From the NCBI GenBank assembly GCA_030686995.1, contig CM060704.1, forward strand, positions 118,274,042 through 118,338,041: a stretch of 64,000 nucleotides of DNA. Reading direction: 5' to 3'. The position numbers and the translations under genes are program-made. The notes under the pieces are model-generated. The model did not search any database and was not told the DNA's origin. It worked only from the letters and a program-made list of their open reading frames with translations. Of this stretch, positions 56,445 through 64,000 are shown in pieces (the first letter of the stretch is position 1; the number at the start of each line of letters is the position of its first letter). This DNA is from Artemisia argyi (Eukaryota; Streptophyta; Magnoliopsida; Asterales; Asteraceae).

Positions 56445-59005
56445 AGTAACACCCCCAATTCATGGATGCAGCGGAATTCAAACTGGGTGTTACTCGACGG
56501 CACAATAGTCACAATGATAGAAAACGAACTCCAATTGAGTCGTTTTGAAAAGGTTTATCATTCAAATTATATAAATATCAGAGATTACAAAATGAGGTCC
56601 CAATTGGTTCCATGTTTACAATGTATAATAAATGAGTTTTGAATGATAATAAAATTTATAGCCCTCTTGAGTATCCGTGCCCTTCCGTTCCATCCTTGAT
56701 CGTCATAAACCTGAAATACATGCTTGAGAGGTCAACACAAAGGTTGAGTGATATTCATAGAGTTTGTTAAATCGATTGAACACAATATGTTGGTAGTGTG
56801 AGTTATAGGCTCACACCAATGTTTGGAAAACAAAACAGGTAGGCTACGTTATTATACGCCCGGAACATGTATTATACACTAAGCTTATGACACCATAACA
56901 TTAACGTGTACCAATATCGATCGGCAGATTTATCCCGGTAGGTACTTTGCTAACATACCTAAATCTCAAATATTAATGCATTTGTTTGAACTTAGTCAAT
57001 ACAAATGGGATTCGTCAATCCCAATAGGCCTATTATTAATATTCGCGCTCACTATTGCTAGTGATTAAATGGTTCATAATCAAGGATATCGGTTTAGCAA
57101 GGCTGGTACTTAGTGATAATAAAACAATCAGGTAAGCATACAATTTAAAAACATTGTGCTCGGTTATAAATAGCATGTATTTCCCCCAAGGGTTTGTAAA
57201 ACAATTAAGTAATCGAAAGTGGGGCTATGAACTCACCTTAAGTAAGATAGCAAGTAATGAATGTAACGGTCGAATCGCGAAGGTTTCTACGAGCAACCTA
57301 TAATAGAATGTTGTGACTTAGGATCGGAGTAATGAATATGAAGTAGTGCCTATATATATATCTTGCATTATAGTCCATGATGTGGTATGATGTATATTGT
57401 AAGTCCTTGAAAGAAAAGATTCATGAAACATGTATGTTTTGTATATCGTTTACTACCGTTCGGGCCGACATAATTCAGAAGTCATGTTAGTAAGCGTTCG
57501 AGGAGCCAGGACACTTTAACTCGTAAATCCACAACTCAACTCGACGGCTTACATAATGAACTCCTCACATGAGGCTCCCTACTATTGTAGTAGTTGATAA
57601 AGTATATAGATATAAGTTTTGATCCGAAAAGTTACTTGTCCGATATTTGAATAAACTTAGGAAAGTTTATTAGTACATGAAGATTGTTATTAGGGTATGT
57701 TTCATAAGTTTTGTATGACCATTTTCTCTTGGTAATATCTCATGGTTCCCTTTTAAGTGAAGTAGATCCAAATTGCTTGTTCAAGTTCTCGCTAATTCCT
57801 TGTTTCATGTTTTCGCCTAAATAAGCTTGTATGGTCGTTTCGTCATGGCCTAGCCATGACCTTTGGTCCTTGTTCCAAGGTCATGAGACTCAACCTTGGC
57901 TCTAGCCATGGTTGTGGTCTTGATTCTAGGTCATAAGACCCCTTTGGTCTTCATAAACCATAACCTAGATGTAATGACTTTGTCTAAAAATGGGCTGTTT
58001 TGAATTTGAAGAAATTTATCACTCGGAAAGCGTTTTCAGGGCTCGAGCTTCTTTATTCTTGAACGAAAACGTCGTTCCGGACAACTTTCGTGTTTTAACT
58101 TTTTGATGAATCGGACCAGAAGTGGGACTTTCAAAACCCAAATTTGATCAGAATGGTATTTGGCAGTTTGCCGAAAACTTTGGTAATTTCAAATGGGCGT
58201 AACTTTTGACTCGTATACTCGTTTTGGGTGGTTCAAATTGCTATGGTTTCCTTGTTAAGTCCTCTACTGTAATATGTAATGATCCAACATCATATTTTTA
58301 CCATTTTGGTCGTGGTTTTCCAAGAAAGTCACTAGTTTACTTGTTTTAGTAACTTGTCTTAACAATCAATTACAATAACTTGTTTTGATCATTTTTATAC
58401 ATCATGGACATAACTACAAGACATAATATAGCAAGAATAACATGTAAATAACATGAACATGATTATTTAACAAGAATCAAGTTAGGGTTTGGCTCACAAC
58501 TTTTGGCTTTCAAAGATGAAAGGAAGTTAACATGTAAGGATAGGACTTTGATAAACTTGCTTCAACCCACTTCACTTCATGCAATCTTTCTACTCTTGTA
58601 ATCTTGAAAGAGAGATGATGAAAATTGAGGTGACTTGAGTGGATTCAAACTCAAGAGAAATCACCAAAGTTCTAAAGATTTGAAGTAGTTTTGATGAATC
58701 AAAACTAAACTAGGGTTTATGTATGGATATTGCACTTGATTTCTTGGATGGAACTTGAAGTAAACTAGTAAAATGAAGGGTGTTGTGTGTGTGGGTCGTT
58801 CATATGGTCAAGGAGTGGGAGGAGAAGCATTTATATGCAAATGAGGAGGTTACATTGTTGACTAGTCAACACTTGGAGGCCAAGTTGAACACATGTTCAC
58901 ATCTCATGACACAAGGCATAAGATCAAGCCACATGGGTGGTGAATCCCCCCTCCAAGGCTGTTCATGAGCTTGGAGAGCAAGGGTGTGGACTTTTCTTGG
59001 TATTA
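56445..59005 (-). repeat. 5' LTR of E-minus, cut by E-plus
   Basis: It matches 50184-52757. The remaining part (about 910 bp, corresponding to 52758-53667) is displaced beyond E-plus, outside the window. Confidence 0.88.
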
Positions 59006-62000
59006 TGTAACAATTCGCAATTTCAGGTTAATTACTTTTCCCGAAAAATTTCACTATTCACTTTTACTATTCACTTTTTACTATTCACTTTTCACTATTC
59101 ATCTCAGAAATTTTTATTTCATATTCTCGTAAGTTAAACTATTTTAACGATAATCCGAGAGTTTGACGCTCGTCGGATCATTTCTGCAAAAATCACAAAG
59201 CCGTGTCCGAGATTTACTTTTAGGTTTAAACGTCCTTCCAGCATCCCGATATATCCATAAAACATAATAAACAATAGAAATATGATTTTCTATCATTTTA
59301 TGACAATTCCAAAAGTTTTGGAATTTTACGTTTTCCAGTTCAGCGTTTTACGCGAATTACGCGTTTTAGACCCGTGTTTCCAGTTTTTAGCAGGGTTTTA
59401 CCACCCAAATGGAACCTACCACTCATTTTATATTTTATTATGGAATATTTTGACATGTTTAACCATTCTTCCAAGTTCTATAATTTTACGATACCCGGTT
59501 TTATGTTTTGTGACGTAACAACTTACGGTTTGCATTTTACGGAGTCAAAACACACTAGATATCTTGGATAAGATCACCACAAGTCCAACCTTGCTCCCCA
59601 AGGTTACCAAACCGCCACTAGGAGGGGGAGTCACACCCATGTGGCTTCATCTCATGAAACTACCCTTAGATCATTAGTTAATTACAACTTGGTCACCAAG
59701 TTTAGGAAACTTCCTAGTTAACTTCCTAACCTCCTTAAATGGACTATAAATACTCCCTTCTCCCCTTCCTTTGTACGCCACCATCACAACACACCAACAC
59801 CATCTCCTTTGCTTGATCTTCTTCCAATTCTATGCAAGATTCAAGTGCAAGTTCAAGGTTGAAACCCTAGTTTCTTTTAGATAATCAAAACACTTCCAAA
59901 CTACATAAACTTTGGTGATTTCTCTTGAGTTTAAATCTACTCAATTCACCTCAACCTTCATCATCCATCTTTCAAGAATACCAAGGGTAGAAAGATTGCA
60001 TGAAGTGAAAAAGGGTTGAAGCAAGTCTATCAATGTCCTATCCTTACATGTTAACTTCCTTTCATCTTTGAAAGCCAAAAGTTGTAAGCCAAACCCTAAC
60101 ATGATTCTTGTTAAATAATCATATTCATGTTATTTACATGTTATTCTTGCTATATTATGTCTTGTAGTTATGTCCATGATGTATAAAAATGACCAAAACA
60201 AGTTATTGTTATTGATTGTCGAAACAAGTTACTAAAACAAGTAAACTAGTGACTTTCTTGGAAAACCACGACCAAAATGGTAAAATTATGATATTGGATC
60301 ATTAAAAATTACAGTAGAGGACTTAACAAGGAAACCATAGCAATTTGAACCACCCAAAACGAGTATACGAGTCAAAAGTTATGGCGATTTGAAATTACCA
60401 AAGATTTCCGGCAAAACTGCCAAATAGCTTCCTGATCAAATTTAGGTTTTGAAAGTCCCACTTCTGGTCCGATTCATCAAAAAGTTAAAACACGAAAGTT
60501 GTCCGAAACGACGTTTTCGTTCAGGAATAAAGAAGCTCGAGACCTAAAAATGCTTTCCGAGTGATAAATTTCTTCAAATTCTAAACAGCCCATTTTTAGA
60601 CAAAGTCATTACATATAGGTTATGGTTTATGAAGACCAAAGGGGTCTTATGACCTATAATCAAGACCACAACCATGGCTAGAGCCAAGGATGTGTCTCAT
60701 GACCTTGGAACAAGGACCAAAGGTCATGGCTAGGCCATGACGAAACGACCATACAAGCTTATTTAGGCGAAAACATGAAACAAGGAATTAGCGAGAACTT
60801 GAGCAAGCAATTTGGATCTACTTCACCTAAAAGGAAACCATGAGATATTACCAAGAGAAAATGGTCATTCAAGACTTATGAAACTACCCCTAATAACAAT
60901 CTTCATGTACTAATAAACTTTCCTAAGTTTATCCAAATATCGGACATATAACTTTTCGGATCAAAACTTATATCTATATATTTCATCAACTACTACAATA
61001 GTAGGGAGCCTCATGTGAGGAGTTCATTATGTAAGCCGTCGAGTTGAGTTGTGGATTTACGAGTTAAAGTGTCCTGGCTCCTCGAACGCTTACTAACATG
61101 ACTTCTGAATTATGTCGGCCCGAACGGTAGTGAACGATATACAAAACATACATGTTTCATGAATCATTTCTTTCAAAGACTTACATTATACATCATACCA
61201 CATCATGGACTAAATGCAAGATATATATATATATATAGGCACTACTTCATATTCTTTACTCCGATCCTAAGTCGCGACATTCTATTATAGGTTGCTCGTA
61301 GAAACCTTCACGATTCGACCGTTACATTCATTACTTGCTATCTTACTTAAGGTGAGTTCGTAGCCCCACTTTCTATTGTTTAACTATTTTACAAATCCAT
61401 GGGGGGAATACATGCTATTATTTTTCTACTCGAACACGATGCTTTCTACTGTATGCTACCCGACGATGTTTTATTATCACTAAGTAACGATTGCCATGTT
61501 CGAAGTCCCTATATCATGAACCATTAGTCACTACCTTTAGTGAGCGCGAATATTGTGAATAGATCTATTGGGATTGACGAATCCCATTTGTGTTGAACAA
61601 CGACGAGTTCACACAAATGCACTATATTTGAGATTTAGCGGTATAAACGGCAAAAGTACCTTGATAGGGCTTCTATAATGCCAATTTTGTTGGTTCGATG
61701 TTAACGCTTTGGTTGTATGAGCTTAGTGAAATAAATAACGATTTTGTTTTCTAAACATTGGTGTGAGTCTATAGCTCACACTACGATTATTGTGTTCAAA
61801 CGATTTAACTACAAACACTACGATTATTGTGTTCAAACGATTTAACTAAACTCTACGAATTCCACTCAACCTTTGTGTTGACCTCTCAAGCATGTATTTC
61901 AGGTTCATGACGATCAAGGATGGCACGGAAGGACACGGATACTCAAGAGGGCTATAAATTTTATTATCATTCAAAACTCATTTAATTTGTAAATGGAACC

Positions 62001-62159
62001 ATCTGGGACCTCATTTTGTATCTCTGATATTTATACAATTTGAATGATAAATCTTTTAAAACGACTCAATTGGAGTTCGTTTTCTATTATTGTGTCTATT
62101 GTGCCGTCAAGTAACACCCAGTTCGAATTCCGCTGCATCCATGAATTGGGGGTGTTACA
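59006..62159 (+). repeat. 5' LTR of E-plus
   Basis: The 3154-bp LTR starts TGTAACAATTCGC and ends GGTGTTACA. TATTA (59001-59005) before it should be the target duplication, and the undisturbed site is seen in the other E-minus LTR at 52746-52757. Its TATA box is at 59745-59752. From about 59,870 on it is the inverted, diverged relative of the E-minus LTR. The first 100 bp hold a TTCACTATTCAC-type microrepeat (59047-59100). Confidence 0.88.
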
Positions 62160-64000
62160 GATTGGTACCAGAGCCATGGTTATAGAGAAACGGGTCTAAT
62201 TGAGACCTAAACTATAACCACACTACAAGCAAAAACATTTTATAGCCTTCCGATCTTCGTGTCTTCCATCCTCCAGACGATTATGGACTTATTAAGCATT
62301 TTATGCTACATGAACATATAAGTATATTCATATATACACACTAGGCATTTTCCACTACACGAACAAATACTAGTATATTTATATATACATTCGAGTTATT
62401 TTCAATCATTTTATCTAAACATATCTACACATGCCTACTCTATGGCATTTCGACACAACCACATTCTCCCAATCATGTTCCTACTCCAACATTTTATGTC
62501 CAAGATATTGTAACGAATTACGATGGTCTTTTCTATTTCCCGAACATTGTATGACACAATGGTCTAATCTACTTCCGCGACATTGTGATTTGTGCAATAG
62601 TCTCTCGAATTATTCCACCACCTCATCAATATCATTTCATATGATATCAAAAACCCATCACAATCTATCGATTTCCAAACAAGAAATATGAATTTCTAAA
62701 GGACAAACTAATCCATTATCGACAAAAGTTGAACTTTCTCTACATCCATCAAAGTTTTCTTTTGAAACCTTCATTGTTAAAAGTTTGTAATTCTAGCCCA
62801 GTATAGACTGTTTTAGAATTACTTCAACTTCCTTTCCACACATATCTACCCGTACTATCTTCTATGCAATGGAATGTGAAAACATACGTTACAAGTCTCT
62901 TATGGCGGGACTTGCAACTGAATGGTTTGACATCGCCTTTGTTTAGTGGACAGTTTCCCGAAAGCAACGGACGTATCACAAGTATACCTAATTTAGGTAT
63001 TTGAAAACTTTATCGAACCTCGGCTAAATATAGACTAGTCACCTATATTTAACCTAGGGACAGTGGAATATAGTCTGACTAACTATATTCGACTTAAAAT
63101 TTTCAAATACTGAGAGTAGTTGTACTAGGGTTATGTTTAGGTTGATTTCCTACTTGAACTCGATAAACCACCAGAATACATTAAAACGATCTAGAGACAC
63201 GATAGTGCCTTACCACTCAGCGAAATCTTAATACCTTATTTGTACTACCAAATTTCATTCTTGAAAGTTTTCATTTATGAGATAATCCGAACTACTATCT
63301 TGGGATAGTTATCAATTATTCTCTTCATCCTGTAGAAGTACTATCCTGTTTAGGTTCTAAGGATACCATTCCGTCATAAACCTTTAAAATCTCTTAAGAT
63401 TTCAAAGCAAACTTGACATCTCTACCAATATTAATGTTAAGCATGCATTACACACTTCTGTTCATCAAGATATCACAACATTATCTTCATAACCGTTGGA
63501 ACCACAAGCTCATAAACAGATCTTGATGCATTTTTAATGCTCAAATCATCCTTAGCTACACCACAAGCACCCTTACCAGCTTTACAAGATTGAATATTCA
63601 TCTTGGAACACCAGTATCATCTCGTAAAACCCTACCTTGTAACTCACCGACTAAGTATGAATGTTGTGTAGGATGATTTGTAATTATTTGAATGGATTGG
63701 GATGCCTTTTCATTTAAATAAAGACATTGTAAATCACTAAACCATAAGTTTATATTTCCTTATCTACATTGTTTGGGATGCCTCTCTATGTAAATAAAGA
63801 ATTATAAACAAGTGGGCTTATTTGTATCCGAAATAACATAAGTACGAAGTCAATAAACACTAGGTACAATAACCGATTACCTACTAGGCTACGATTGCAA
63901 TTACTATCTCAATTCCTATTAATATTCGATTACTATATCAATTTCCTTTGATATTCGACTATTACCATACCTTTCCTACATAAAAGTATGCCTGATCCTA
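62160..64000 (+). mobile_element. Interior of E-plus (runs off the window)
   Basis: The primer-binding site TGGTACCAGAGCC is at 62163-62175. The rest is the reverse-complement relative of the E-minus interior, without its expanded arrays. No intact ORF is seen. At about 62860-62960 a short stretch reads ENIRYKSLMAGLATEWFD, vaguely like a gag helix, and then stops. Confidence 0.75.

Larger units (their letters stand above)
50184..59005 (-). mobile_element. Element E-minus: LARD-like LTR retrotransposon
   Basis: The minus-strand 5' LTR starts right of the window region (only 59005-56445 is present, cut by E-plus). The primer-binding site is at 56441-56429, a 2.8-kb internal part without a credible ORF follows (56444-53668), and the 3' LTR is 53667-50184. 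LTR ends are TGTAACA...TGTTACA. The layout (LTRs over 3 kb, noncoding interior) fits large retrotransposon derivatives. AACTC precedes 50184 as one copy of the target duplication. Confidence 0.85.

Noticed and set aside
1..64000. tRNA or rRNA genes, organelle DNA insertions, telomere repeats
   Set aside because: None was seen. AAACCCTAA-like pieces near 36690 are short and part of the tandem duplication.

Overview
The window is nuclear DNA of a flowering plant with a large, repeat-rich genome. The copia gag, the Athila-type elements and the DUF4283 LINE protein look most like those of the daisy family (Asteraceae); that placement is a judgement by eye. I support one host gene, a C-type-lectin receptor-like kinase (38581-42236, five coding exons). 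Nearly everything else is transposon: nested LTR retrotransposons, solo LTRs, LINE relics, hAT and PIF/Harbinger relics, MITEs and foldback DNA.

Layout. 1-22417 is a five-level nest. Element D (plus strand, 3' LTR 20963-22417) holds a fragment of an Athila-like LTR (F, 18287-18355). F was split by a copia element (K, minus strand, LTR 17923-18286, broken gag-pol 14754-16925). K was split by Athila-type element A (minus strand, LTRs to 1230 and 13315-14733). A was split by element B (plus strand, 3848-10160, 5-bp duplication GTAGT). 22418-33195 holds a 3.6-kb solo LTR (G, 23565-27165, duplication GTTAG), a D-like LTR (27511-30417) carrying a solo LTR of the A/B kind (28053-29685), proline-rich ORF remnants and a decayed LINE ORF1. 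33200-37800 is AT-rich with a PIF/Harbinger Myb-like relic, a tandem duplication caught with and without a Stowaway-like MITE, and simple repeats. 37860-42430 is the kinase gene. 42430-50180 holds MITEs, a long-terminal-repeat DNA element, a foldback with an array of palindromes, and a hAT deletion derivative (47314-48994). 50184-64000 holds two large LTR elements with 3.2-3.5 kb LTRs and almost no coding capacity: E-minus (LTRs 50184-53667 and from 56445) and E-plus (LTR 59006-62159, running off the window), which is inserted in the second E-minus LTR.

Most interesting signals. (1) LTRs of at least three families carry arrays of short palindromes with a shared CGCCG/CGGCG core (TGACGCCGTCA, ATGCGCCGCAT, ATACGGCGTAT) just upstream of the TATA box. 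(2) A stem-loop with an RGGA loop precedes polypurine-tract-like motifs, at the true 3' end and again inside the elements, with stem changes that keep pairing. (3) A and B share LTRs and a long noncoding 3' part but carry different coding segments, and neither encodes reverse transcriptase. (4) E-minus is a very young LARD-like element. Coordinates of LTR ends come from TGAT...ATCA or TGTAACA...TGTTACA termini, target-site duplications and primer-binding sites read by eye; no alignment program or database was used.
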